The position numbers and the translations under genes were made by a program. Below are positions 1-8,400 of a stretch of 61,129 nucleotides of DNA, in pieces. The stretch comes from Clostridia bacterium (lineage in GTDB: Bacteria > Bacillota > Clostridia > Oscillospirales > Acutalibacteraceae): contig JAFYSE010000053.1 in the NCBI GenBank assembly GCA_017546665.1, forward strand, positions 1 to 61,129. The letters are read 5' to 3'. The notes under the pieces are model-generated. The model searched no databases, was not told the origin of the DNA, and saw only the letters and a program-made list of their open reading frames with translations. How positions within the stretch are numbered: the first letter of the stretch is position 1; every line of letters starts with the position of its first letter.

Positions 1-3000
1 ATAGTAGGCACAGATATATTGTTCCTTAACGATTACGGTACACTGAACCACACCATCCATTTCCTGGATAGCGTTCTCTATTTCTCCTAATTCTATTCTC
101 TGTCCGTTAATCTTTACCTGGAAGTCATTTCTTCCCACATAACAAATCTGACCGTCTTCTCTCCAATATGCTAAGTCTCCTGTTTTATACAGCTTTCCTT
201 CGCCAAATGGATTGTCTATGAATTTCTCTGCTGTCAGTGTTTCGTTATTAAGATAGCCTGCACATACACCGTCACCAGCGATACACAATTCACCTGTTAC
301 ACCAATTGGTAACAAGTTTACATTTTTGTCAACTATGTACAACTGAACATTATTTGTCGGATGTCCAATTGAAACTGCTGAATCTGTATCATTATGTGAA
401 AATACATAATCTGCACAACCAACTGTTGTTTCTGTTGGACCATATTCGTTATGTATTTTGATGTGTTCTCCGAATTTCTCAAGGAATTCTGCACAAGTAG
501 AACGATAAAGCTGTTCTCCACCAACAATCAAATGCTTCAAGTTTGTAAAAGGCTTTGATTCGATATGTTGGTTGATTATCTGCATATGTGTGGGAGTGAG
601 TTTGATTATATCTAATTCTTTATTTTTGAAAATATCTGACAAATTGTTTAACAAGTCATCATTGTAAAAATAAGTTGTACCACCAGTAACTAAAGGAAGG
701 AAAATAGACGTAACTGACAAGTCAACACCCTGAGATGTAAAAAATGGCATATTTATTTCGTTGTTGCCATAAAGACTAACCAACGAAGACATATACCAAC
801 ACAGATTTTTGTGTTGTATCATTGCACCTTTGGGTTTGCCGGTACTACCCGATGTATAAATGCAATAGCACAATGAATCGCCAGCTGTTTTTATGTCAGG
901 TGTTTTTGTGCTTGAATTCTCGAGCAATTCGTCATAATTTTCTTCAGTTATGCAAAGTTTTGCTTTACTGTCTTCCAAAATGCTATCAATTCGGCTTTGT
1001 GGGTTAGTTGGGTCGATAGGCAAATATGCCGCACCTGATTTGAGAATGCCCAATAAAGATACCAAGAAACAACTTTTTCTTGGAAGTTTTATTCCAACAA
1101 TATCATTACTGCCAATTCCTTTTTTCAAAAGACTATTTGCTACTTTATTTGCTTCTTCGTTTAATTCTTTATATGTAACTTTCTTATCAACAGCTACAAG
1201 TGCAATTTTTTCAGGCTTTTTTTCCACTTGTTCTTCAAACAACTCGTGAATACACTTATCTTTTGCATATTCTGCTTCTGTTTCATTGAAACTGTTGAGT
1301 TTATTTAGTTCTTTTTCACTTATCACAGAAATGTCTTTGAGTTGTTTGTTTTCATCAAGACATTGTGTGAGAATTGATTTGTATGCTTCAATAAACCTCT
1401 TGATAGTTTCTTCTTTGTACAGGTCTGTGCGATATTCAACTGAAAGAACAACCTCATTTTTGCGTGGAAGAACATAGAATCCTAATTCGCTCTTAACCGC
1501 TTTTGTTGTTGTTGGAATCAATTCAACATTTTCATCATTAAAGATGATGTTGGTCATTTCTTCACTTTGATATGCAAACATAACATCATAAAGCGGGTTT
1601 CTGTTGCTTGTAGTGATGTTTAGTTTCTTAACGAGCTCACTAAATGGATAATTTTGGTTATCTATTGCTTCTATTGAGTTTTCTTTAACCTTATTAGCAA
1701 ATTCTATGAAAGTTATTGTTCCTGTTGGCTTATTTCGTAATGCAATTGTATTTACAAACATGCCAACAGTGTTAAGGAATTTGTTATTTCGCCCACTTAT
1801 AGCAGTACCTACACATATATCTTCATTTCCTGAATATTTTGAAAGAAGAATGTTATAACACGCCATATAGTAGACATAAGGGGTTACACCCAGTTCCTTA
1901 CATTTGTTGAGTATATTTTCACTGAGGAATTTTTCTATTCTCGTATAAATGTTAGAACCATTAAAACCTTGAATTTCAGGTCTTTGATAGTCAGTTGGTA
2001 ACTCGAGAGTGTCGATTTCTTCCTTGAACATATCAAGCCAGTATTTTTCGTTTTCTTCTGTGTAGTTGTCGATAACGGCAAATTCACCATACTGAACAGT
2101 ATCAGATAATTCTCTACCCATATACAATTCATTAAGTTCTTTAAAGAATACAGGCATAGATTCACCATCAGTTATGATATGATGAATATTTATTGCAACG
2201 GTATCTTCATTACAACCTATACGAAGAAGAGGAGATTTAGCTAAGTCAAAAGCTTTGTTGAAATCAGCAAGGTTGGAAGGAAGATTTTCTACAATTACAG
2301 TAGCATATTCATCAATTACCTGATTGACAACACCATTGATTGTTTCAAAATGAGTACGTAAACTTTCGTGACGAGAAATTAATTTATTTACAGCGTCTTG
2401 AAGTTTCTCTCTATTGATATTTGTTGCTTTGAATGTGTAATTAATATTATAGTGAGTAGAATTAGGACTCATCATCTGTGCTGTATATATACGCATTTGT
2501 GCGGCAGTAGCAGGAAGAACAGAACCATATTCCACTTTTATTTCTTCTTGTTCTTTTGTAATCAAGAGTTTAGCAAGTTCTTGAATATCCTTTACTTCAA
2601 AGATGGATTTAACAGCTACTGTATATCCAATATTTTCAAGTTCGCTTACAAGCTCAATAGACTTAAGTGAGTCTCCTCCTAAATCAAAGAAGTTATCAAG
2701 TACACTTACTTTTTCTATTCCAAGAATTGTTTCAATAGACTTTGTAAGTACTGTTTCTTCCTCTGTTTCAGGGGCTACATATTCTGTTTCTGTATTGATA
2801 TTGTCAAGGTCAATTTCAGGCAACGCATTTCTGTTTGCTTTTCCACTTGCTGTCATCGGCATCTTTTCAAGATATGTGAATATATGTGGAACCATATATT
2901 TAGGCAACTTTGATGAAAGAATTGTTCTGAATTCTTTTGCATTTATTTCTTTGCCTATATAGAAGGCACAAAGGAGCTGTCTGTCCTCACTGTCCTTTCG

Positions 3001-5547
3001 AACAACGACCACAGCTCTTTCTATTCCTTCTATTGCTTGTAATACGCTTTCTATTTCTCCAAGTTCTATTCTTAATCCTCGGATTTTTACCTGGAAATCT
3101 TTTCTTCCAACGTATACAAGATTTCCATCTTCTCTCCAATATGCATGGTCACCTGTTCTGTAAAGTTTGCCCTTGCCAAATGGATTATCAATAAATTTTT
3201 CTGCTGTAAGCTCTGATTGATTAAGATATCCTGATGATACAGAATCACCTGCAATACACAATTCACCCATTACACCTATTGGTGTCGGATTTAAATTTTT
3301 ATCTACAACATACATCTGTGTATTTGCTATACCGTGACCTATTGTTATCTCATCAGTAAATGTATCTGTATCCACAAAGGCTGACCATATTGGCACTTCT
3401 GTTACACCATAGATATTGTAAATTTTTGCATTTGTAAATTCCTTAAGCTCATTAAGATATGCAAACTCCATAGCTTCGCCACCAAGGAGAATTGCCTTAA
3501 CATTTTTCAAGAATTCTCTTTGACTTGGTTCCTTGGTAAGAGCTTTAAACTTTGTTGGAGTTGTTTGCAAGAATTGGCCTTTTTCTTTTGTGAGAAGTCT
3601 GTTAAGGGCATACTGATTTCTGCACTCTTGTTCATCTGCAAGCACAACTCTAAGACCATTGACAAGTGTTGCAATAGTCTCTGTTACAAATATATCAAAG
3701 CTACAAGTTGAAATTGAAACAATAGCTTCAATTTCATCTTTAATAATTTTGCCGAAAATATTATGTTCATTTTTAGAAATGTAGTTCACAACATTTCTAT
3801 GTCTTGCCATAACACCCTTTGGTTGTCCTGTACTTCCTGATGTGTAAATACAGTAACAAAGAGCATCATTTGTCATTTCAATATCTGGATTTGCTGCATT
3901 TCCTTTTGCTAAAAGAGTTTCTATGTTTTCTTCAGATACTACTAGTCTTGCATTAGTATCTTTACACATATATTCTATTCTCTCTTTTGGAAGCTCCATA
4001 TCTATCGGAAGATATGCTGCTCCTGTTTTGAGTATGCCAAACAGAGCCGATAAAAGATAACTCTTTCTCGGTAACATAAGGCCAACAATATCGCCTTTGC
4101 CAACACCTTGACTTATGAGATTGTTTGCTATTCTGTTAGCTTCTTCATTTAATTCTCTGTATGTAACCTTTTTATCACTTGCTACAAGTGCAATTTTTTC
4201 AGGTGTTCTTTCTACCTGCTCTTCAAAAAGAGTATGAATACATTTTTCTTTTGGATAATCTGCATTAGTTTCGTTGAAGCTATTGAGTTTGTTTAATTCC
4301 TCTTCTGAAACCATTCCAAGATTATTAATATTTTTGTCATAATTCTCAATAGCATTTTCAGCAAGGGCAACTATTGATTTCAACATAATTTCGATTTCTT
4401 TTTCATTAAAAATCGAGGTTCTATAACGAATTTTAAGATTGAAATCTTCTCCGTTGAATCTATGTAAATGTATTTCCAATGGAAGTGAAAGATAGTTACT
4501 ATATCTAAAAACGAACTTATATTCATCTTTTTTATCAAATTCTTGATAATTAAAGGCAACATCAAAGAGATTGTTTTGTTCCTTTCCATTTTCTTTGAGT
4601 AATTCTTTTATATCGTTCTGTGTAAACTTTTGATGTCTGAATAAGTTAAGTTGAAAATCTTCAATTTGCTTTGCATTTTCTAAAAAAGTGTCATCTGAAA
4701 GATTTACAATTAATGGTAAAAGATGCATATAAAGACCAACTGTATTGAACTCTAATGCAGATGTTCTGTTGAGAACAGGAGTGCCGATAGTGAATCTTTC
4801 AGTTTCATACTTTCGTGATAAATAAATTGACAAAACGGTATTAAAGAATGTTGTAATTGAAATTTCGTTAAATGCACAGAAGTTTTTGACTTTATCAATC
4901 AATTTTGATGAAATTGCACGGTTTGATTCTGACGATGAGAAATCTAATGCGTTTGTGGGCGTTGGTACGATGTTGCAATCTGGTTGCATTGAAAATTCTT
5001 TGAGCCAAAATTCCTGAGATTTTGCATAACGACGAGAGTGCTTATAATTCTCTTCTGCGTTAACATAATCGGAATATTTTTGTACATCAGTTACAAAGCT
5101 TTCATCTTTTAAGAACTCGTTCACATGAGAGGACATAGATAAAGCACTGAAGCCGTCAATAACAATATGGTGAGCGTTAATCATAACACCTGAGGTTGTG
5201 GGTGTTTGGAAAACTGCACAGTCAACCAAAAGGCCATAACGGTCAGTAGGCTCATTAAGGAAATCTTGTGCTTTTTGCATAAGTTCTTCTTCGGTTTCAA
5301 CCTGCCAAAAACGATAGTTGATATGTTCGTGTTCACACACCTCTGCCATTACCCCATCTTCTGTTTCACGAAGCTTTACACGAAGACTGTCATGAGTTTC
5401 TACAAGTTTGTTATATGCATTATTTATTTCTTCGTATGAATATACTTTTGGGAATATCTCCATAACACCCTGATTCCAGATTTGACTGTCCAGAGTGAAA
5501 TTTTTATTGTAGAAATTCATTTGTGAAGATGTAAGTTTGAATTTCAT
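1..5547 (-). CDS. Nonribosomal peptide synthetase, C-A-T-C-A..., 3' end outside window
   Basis: The reading frame is open for 1849 codons from an ATG preceded by AAAGGGG and runs off the left edge, so the enzyme is truncated here. Domains in order (approximate residues): condensation C1 1-440 with HHIVIDG near 126; adenylation A1 445-920 with YTSGSTGQPKG, a variant YGVTE core, and TASGK; carrier T1 with GGDSLKS (phosphopantetheine Ser about 960); C2 1000-1430 with HHIITDG near 1122; A2 from 1440 with YTSGSTGKPKG and YGPTE, cut after the ELGEIE motif. Read against GrsA, the A1 pocket is D-I-T-Q-L-G-I-I-W-K, closest to glycine-type codes. A2 is D-L-T-K-I-G-E-V-G, one change from the known Asn code. 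A C domain at the very N-terminus, with an acyl-AMP ligase and ACP divergent to it, suggests N-acylation of the first residue. The termination domain cannot be seen. Confidence 0.95.
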   Translation of the reverse strand, partial: MKFKLTSSQMNFYNKNFTLDSQIWNQGVMEIFPKVYSYEEINNAYNKLVETHDSLRVKLRETEDGVMAEVCEHEHINYRFWQVETEEELMQKAQDFLNEPTDRYGLLVDCAVFQTPTTSGVMINAHHIVIDGFSALSMSSHVNEFLKDESFVTDVQKYSDYVNAEENYKHSRRYAKSQEFWLKEFSMQPDCNIVPTPTNALDFSSSESNRAISSKLIDKVKNFCAFNEISITTFFNTVLSIYLSRKYETERFTIGTPVLNRTSALEFNTVGLYMHLLPLIVNLSDDTFLENAKQIEDFQLNLFRHQKFTQNDIKELLKENGKEQNNLFDVAFNYQEFDKKDEYKFVFRYSNYLSLPLEIHLHRFNGEDFNLKIRYRTSIFNEKEIEIMLKSIVALAENAIENYDKNINNLGMVSEEELNKLNSFNETNADYPKEKCIHTLFEEQVERTPEKIALVASDKKVTYRELNEEANRIANNLISQGVGKGDIVGLMLPRKSYLLSALFGILKTGAAYLPIDMELPKERIEYMCKDTNARLVVSEENIETLLAKGNAANPDIEMTNDALCYCIYTSGSTGQPKGVMARHRNVVNYISKNEHNIFGKIIKDEIEAIVSISTCSFDIFVTETIATLVNGLRVVLADEQECRNQYALNRLLTKEKGQFLQTTPTKFKALTKEPSQREFLKNVKAILLGGEAMEFAYLNELKEFTNAKIYNIYGVTEVPIWSAFVDTDTFTDEITIGHGIANTQMYVVDKNLNPTPIGVMGELCIAGDSVSSGYLNQSELTAEKFIDNPFGKGKLYRTGDHAYWREDGNLVYVGRKDFQVKIRGLRIELGEIESVLQAIEGIERAVVVVRKDSEDRQLLCAFYIGKEINAKEFRTILSSKLPKYMVPHIFTYLEKMPMTASGKANRNALPEIDLDNINTETEYVAPETEEETVLTKSIETILGIEKVSVLDNFFDLGGDSLKSIELVSELENIGYTVAVKSIFEVKDIQELAKLLITKEQEEIKVEYGSVLPATAAQMRIYTAQMMSPNSTHYNINYTFKATNINREKLQDAVNKLISRHESLRTHFETINGVVNQVIDEYATVIVENLPSNLADFNKAFDLAKSPLLRIGCNEDTVAINIHHIITDGESMPVFFKELNELYMGRELSDTVQYGEFAVIDNYTEENEKYWLDMFKEEIDTLELPTDYQRPEIQGFNGSNIYTRIEKFLSENILNKCKELGVTPYVYYMACYNILLSKYSGNEDICVGTAISGRNNKFLNTVGMFVNTIALRNKPTGTITFIEFANKVKENSIEAIDNQNYPFSELVKKLNITTSNRNPLYDVMFAYQSEEMTNIIFNDENVELIPTTTKAVKSELGFYVLPRKNEVVLSVEYRTDLYKEETIKRFIEAYKSILTQCLDENKQLKDISVISEKELNKLNSFNETEAEYAKDKCIHELFEEQVEKKPEKIALVAVDKKVTYKELNEEANKVANSLLKKGIGSNDIVGIKLPRKSCFLVSLLGILKSGAAYLPIDPTNPQSRIDSILEDSKAKLCITEENYDELLENSSTKTPDIKTAGDSLCYCIYTSGSTGKPKGAMIQHKNLCWYMSSLVSLYGNNEINMPFFTSQGVDLSVTSIFLPLVTGGTTYFYNDDLLNNLSDIFKNKELDIIKLTPTHMQIINQHIESKPFTNLKHLIVGGEQLYRSTCAEFLEKFGEHIKIHNEYGPTETTVGCADYVFSHNDTDSAVSIGHPTNNVQLYIVDKNVNLLPIGVTGELCIAGDGVCAGYLNNETLTAEKFIDNPFGEGKLYKTGDLAYWREDGQICYVGRNDFQVKINGQRIELGEIENAIQEMDGVVQCTVIVKEQYICAYY

Positions 5548-5599
5548 TTTTACGACCCCTTTGAAAAGCTTTTTATATGCAAAAAATTCCTATAATTAG

Positions 5600-5621
5600 A
5601 TATATAATAATTATTATATAT
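5600..5621. repeat. 22-bp AT-only perfect palindrome upstream of the NRPS
   Basis: ATATATAATAA is followed directly by its exact reverse complement. It covers the -10 box of the predicted NRPS promoter, so it could be an operator. AT-only palindromes also arise by chance in such DNA, so this is tentative. Confidence 0.4.
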
Positions 5622-5641
5622 TTATCAATGGGAGATGTCAA
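5613..5641 (-). promoter_or_regulatory. Predicted sigma-A promoter of the NRPS gene
   Basis: On the minus strand the sequence reads TTGACA, 17 bases, TATAAT. This is a full consensus match, and the -10 box ends 66 bases upstream of the NRPS start codon. A promoter this good suggests strong transcription unless it is repressed. Confidence 0.75.
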
Positions 5642-5718
5642 GAAAAAGACAATAGATTATATTGGTAAAAAACCGCCTTAAAACAGTGATTTTTTCCAGA
5701 TTTTAAACAAGGCAACTA

Positions 5719-5747
5719 TTGTCTTTAATAAAAGAATGTGATATAAT
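5719..5747 (+). promoter_or_regulatory. Predicted sigma-A promoter of panD operon
   Basis: TTGTCT, 17 bases, TATAAT, ending 59 bases before the panD start. It is divergent from the NRPS promoter about 80 bases away, so both transcription units could share control elements. Confidence 0.6.
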
Positions 5748-5806
5748 AAACATAATATTGGGAAATTGTGAAATAAACATATTCAATCTTTAAAAGAGGT
5801 GCAAAA

Positions 5807-6190
5807 ATGTATCTTACAATGCTTAAAAGTAAAATTCATCGTGCTACTGTAACTCAGTCAGAATTAAATTATGTGGGAAGCATAACAATTGATAAAAAAT
5901 TGATGGATTCAGCGGGAATTCTTGAATATGAAAAAGTTCAGATAGCTGATATCGACAATGGCAAAAGATTTGAAACTTATGTAATTGCCGGTGAGGAAAA
6001 CAGCGGGTGTATTTGTCTTAATGGCGCAGCTGCAAAATGCGTAGAAGTAGGCGATAAAGTTATTATTATGGCTTATGTTCAATTGACGCCAGAAGAAAAT
6101 GAAAAGCACTTTCCAAAGGTGGTTTTCGTTAATGATAAAAATGAAATTATGCAAATTGTAAATTATGAAAAACATGGAGAAATAAAATGA
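5807..6190 (+). CDS. panD: Aspartate 1-decarboxylase (pyruvoyl-dependent)
   Basis: PanD converts L-aspartate to beta-alanine, normally for pantothenate and CoA. The 127-residue protein has the normal family length. It shows the self-cleavage site YVGSITID with Gly24-Ser25 (Ser25 becomes the pyruvoyl group), and also Lys9, Arg54 and Tyr58 at the usual positions, so it should be active. An AAAGAGGTG ribosome-binding site precedes the ATG. Its stop overlaps the start of the acyl-AMP ligase (ATGA), which indicates translational coupling. No panB or panC lies nearby. It heads an operon with a ligase and carrier protein opposite an NRPS, so beta-alanine may supply phosphopantetheine for the carrier proteins or act as a building block. 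That role is inference. Confidence 0.95.
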   Translation: MYLTMLKSKIHRATVTQSELNYVGSITIDKKLMDSAGILEYEKVQIADIDNGKRFETYVIAGEENSGCICLNGAAAKCVEVGDKVIIMAYVQLTPEENEKHFPKVVFVNDKNEIMQIVNYEKHGEIK

Positions 6191-7905
6191 TAAGAGAAAG
6201 AAATATTTGGAGCGATAATCACGCTCCTGAAAATTTCAGACCTGAATATCCCGAGTTTTCAATGGTTTCTCTTTTGAAAGAAACCGCAAACAAATATCCT
6301 GATTACTATGCTCTTAACTTCAATAATAAAAAAATTACCTTCGCACAGATGATTGAAACTATTGAAACTGTTGCACAGGCTTTGTTGGCAAGCGGTGTAA
6401 AAAAAGGTGATTTTGTTTCTGTTGTTGCACCTAATACCCCACAAGCTTTGATTTCTGTTTATGCAATCAATCGTATGGGTGCTGTTGCAAATATGATTCA
6501 CCCTTTACTCTCTGCAAATGAAATTAAAAGATTTGTTGAACATGTTGACAGTAAAGCAATTATCACCTTTGATATGCTATATCCAAAACTTGTGGAAATA
6601 GAATGGGAAACGTCACAAAAGCCGGTTATGATACTTGCAAGAATTGCTGACGCTCTCCCCATTTATCTCAAGCCGCTTTATCAACTAAAAAATAAATTGG
6701 ATTTAAAATTTAATCCAAGTCACAATATTATTTATTGGAACAATTTCCTTAAACTTGGTAAAAACAGAAAAGAAGCACTTCCCATTGACGATGGTAAAGG
6801 TGATGATATTGCTGCCATTCTTTACAGTGGTGGTACAACGGGTATTCCAAAAGGTGTTATGATTCACAATCGCGCTTTTAACTGTATGGCAGTACAAGCA
6901 GAAGAAATCAAACGTGACAACACAAAGGATGCTGCAGGAAAAAAAGCATTGGCTCTTATGCCTGTTTTTCATGGATTTGGACTCGCTATGTGTATGCACG
7001 TTATGTTGTATTTTGGAATGCAGGTTTTCCTTGTTCCAAAGTTTGATTTCAAGGCTTGCACAAAATTGATTTTTAAGAATAAAATAAATCACGTTTATGC
7101 AGTTCCTGCTTTATTTGAAGCAATTTCACGTTCTGAAGAAATCGAAAAGCAAGATTTATCTTTCCTTGAAATGGTTGCTTTTTCAGGGGATAAAATGAGC
7201 GACAAACTTCACAACCGAATGAATAAATATCTTAAAAAAGGTGGTTCATCTGAGCAGATGACAGAGGCTTATGGTCTTACAGAGTGCCTTTCCGCTGCTT
7301 GCATCAGCCCATTCTTTGGTCACAAGCAAGGAAGTACTGGACTTCCACTTCCTGATAATAAAATCAAGATTTGTGAGTTTGGCACACACAACGAAGTTCC
7401 TCGTGGCGAAGACGGTGAAATCTGTATAACTGGTCCTACACTTATGAAGGGGTATTATAAAAATCAGGTCGAGACTGACCTTGCATTACAAACTCATGAG
7501 GATGGTCAGAAATGGCTTCACACAGGTGACATCGGCTGCATGGATGATGATGGATATTTGTGGTATCGTCAAAGACATTGTAAGATGATTATTACTTCAG
7601 GGTATAACATTTATCCTACGCAGATTGAAGAGGTTATCAACGGCGTTAATGGTGTTGCGGTAAGTTGTGTTGTTGGTGTAGAAGACCGTAGTGTAGGTCA
7701 AAGAATTGTGGCTGTTGTTCAGCCTGTATCAATGGATGTGGACTTATATGCCCTGCGTGAAAGAATTATTGAGGCATGCAAAAACAATGTTGCAGAATTT
7801 GCAATGCCAAGGGATATTGTTTTCCAAGCAGAATTACCAAGAACAGCTATGGGTAAGGTTAATTTCAAAAAAATCACTGCGGATATGAACGAAAAGAAAG
7901 GGTAA
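6187..7905 (+). CDS. Acyl-AMP ligase (ANL superfamily, acyl-CoA synthetase-like)
   Basis: This 572-residue enzyme of the adenylate-forming superfamily should activate a carboxylic acid as acyl-AMP and pass it to a thiol. Visible motifs are the P-loop [11 protein letters not shown] (about residue 215), AYGLTE (about 360), the hinge-region LHTGDIG followed by a variant [15 protein letters not shown], and the C-terminal catalytic lysine in RTAMGK. It sits between panD (ATGA overlap) and an ACP gene 3 bases downstream, so the thiol acceptor is probably that ACP rather than CoA. The activated acyl chain could then be handed to the first condensation domain of the divergent NRPS. Chain length and the acceptor are not evident from sequence. 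A plain acyl-CoA ligase remains possible. Confidence 0.85.
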   Translation: MIRERNIWSDNHAPENFRPEYPEFSMVSLLKETANKYPDYYALNFNNKKITFAQMIETIETVAQALLASGVKKGDFVSVVAPNTPQALISVYAINRMGAVANMIHPLLSANEIKRFVEHVDSKAIITFDMLYPKLVEIEWETSQKPVMILARIADALPIYLKPLYQLKNKLDLKFNPSHNIIYWNNFLKLGKNRKEALPIDDGKGDDIAAILYSGGTTGIPKGVMIHNRAFNCMAVQAEEIKRDNTKDAAGKKALALMPVFHGFGLAMCMHVMLYFGMQVFLVPKFDFKACTKLIFKNKINHVYAVPALFEAISRSEEIEKQDLSFLEMVAFSGDKMSDKLHNRMNKYLKKGGSSEQMTEAYGLTECLSAACISPFFGHKQGSTGLPLPDNKIKICEFGTHNEVPRGEDGEICITGPTLMKGYYKNQVETDLALQTHEDGQKWLHTGDIGCMDDDGYLWYRQRHCKMIITSGYNIYPTQIEEVINGVNGVAVSCVVGVEDRSVGQRIVAVVQPVSMDVDLYALRERIIEACKNNVAEFAMPRDIVFQAELPRTAMGKVNFKKITADMNEKKG

Positions 7906-7908
7906 GTT

Positions 7909-8136
7909 ATGATTAAAAGAATTGAAAAAGTTTTCTCAGAAGTAACAGGCAGAGAGGACCTTGAATTTACAGAAAAAACAAGACTTGATAAAAATTTCGA
8001 ATTCACTTCGTTAAGTTTTATTCAGCTTATTTGTGCTCTTGAAGATGAATTTGATATTGAAATTCCAAATTCAGCCCTCAAGAAATTCAAAACCGTTGGC
8101 GATGTTGTAAAATTCCTTGAAAAAAACGCAGATTAA
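7909..8136 (+). CDS. Acyl carrier protein (stand-alone)
   Basis: This 75-residue acidic helical protein has the size and pattern of an acyl/peptidyl carrier protein. The phosphopantetheine serine is the Ser in FTSLSFIQL, in place of the usual DSL motif, followed by an acidic recognition helix (ALEDEFDIEI). An AAAGGG site precedes the ATG, and the gene lies 3 bases after the acyl-AMP ligase. It is followed by a terminator, so panD, ligase and ACP form one transcript. It probably receives the acyl-AMP product and serves as acyl donor to the NRPS. It is unlikely to be the housekeeping AcpP, given the divergent serine motif and context. Confidence 0.85.
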   Translation: MIKRIEKVFSEVTGREDLEFTEKTRLDKNFEFTSLSFIQLICALEDEFDIEIPNSALKKFKTVGDVVKFLEKNAD

Positions 8137-8141
8137 ACAGT

Positions 8142-8172
8142 AAAAGCAGTCTATTATTAGGCTGCTTTTTTA
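8142..8172 (+). terminator. Intrinsic terminator after ACP
   Basis: An AGCAG...CTGCT stem with an inner CTA/TAG pairing is followed by a run of seven T. It closes the panD-ligase-ACP operon. Confidence 0.75.
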
Positions 8173-8197
8173 TGTGAAAATAAAAATAAAATTAATC

Positions 8198-8226
8198 TTG
8201 ACAAAACACAATGTAGTGTGTATAAT
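8198..8226 (+). promoter_or_regulatory. Consensus sigma-A promoter of tRNA-Trp
   Basis: TTGACA, 17 bases, TATAAT, an exact consensus match. It lies 43 bases upstream of the mature tRNA 5' end, as expected for a stable RNA gene. Confidence 0.85.
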
Positions 8227-8268
8227 ATGTGAGGATTTGAAACATGAAAATCAAATTCAACAAAATAT

Positions 8269-8344
8269 AGGGGTATAGCTCAGTTGGTAGAGCAGTGGTC
8301 TCCAAAACCACGTGCCGTGGGTTCGAATCCTACTGCCCCTGCCA
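8269..8344 (+). tRNA. tRNA-Trp (anticodon CCA)
   Basis: The 76-nt sequence folds into a full cloverleaf. The acceptor stem is AGGGGTA/TGCCCCT with one T-G wobble. The D arm is GCTC/GAGC, the anticodon stem GTGGT/ACCAC has loop CTCCAAA, and the T loop is GGTTCGAATCC. The anticodon CCA is at 8302-8304, reading UGG. The 3' CCA is encoded. It has its own promoter and terminator. Confidence 0.97.
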
Positions 8345-8347
8345 CAA

Positions 8348-8378
8348 ATCACCTACTGTTTTAGTGGGTGATTTTTTA
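8348..8378 (+). terminator. Intrinsic terminator after tRNA-Trp
   Basis: A 10-bp stem (ATCACCTACT with AGTGGGTGAT, one wobble) is followed by TTTTTT. It separates the tRNA from the antiporter gene that starts 22 bases later. Read-through could supply antiporter expression, since no other clear promoter is seen between them. Confidence 0.8.
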
Positions 8379-8400
8379 TTAAAAGAAAGAGAGTTTAATA

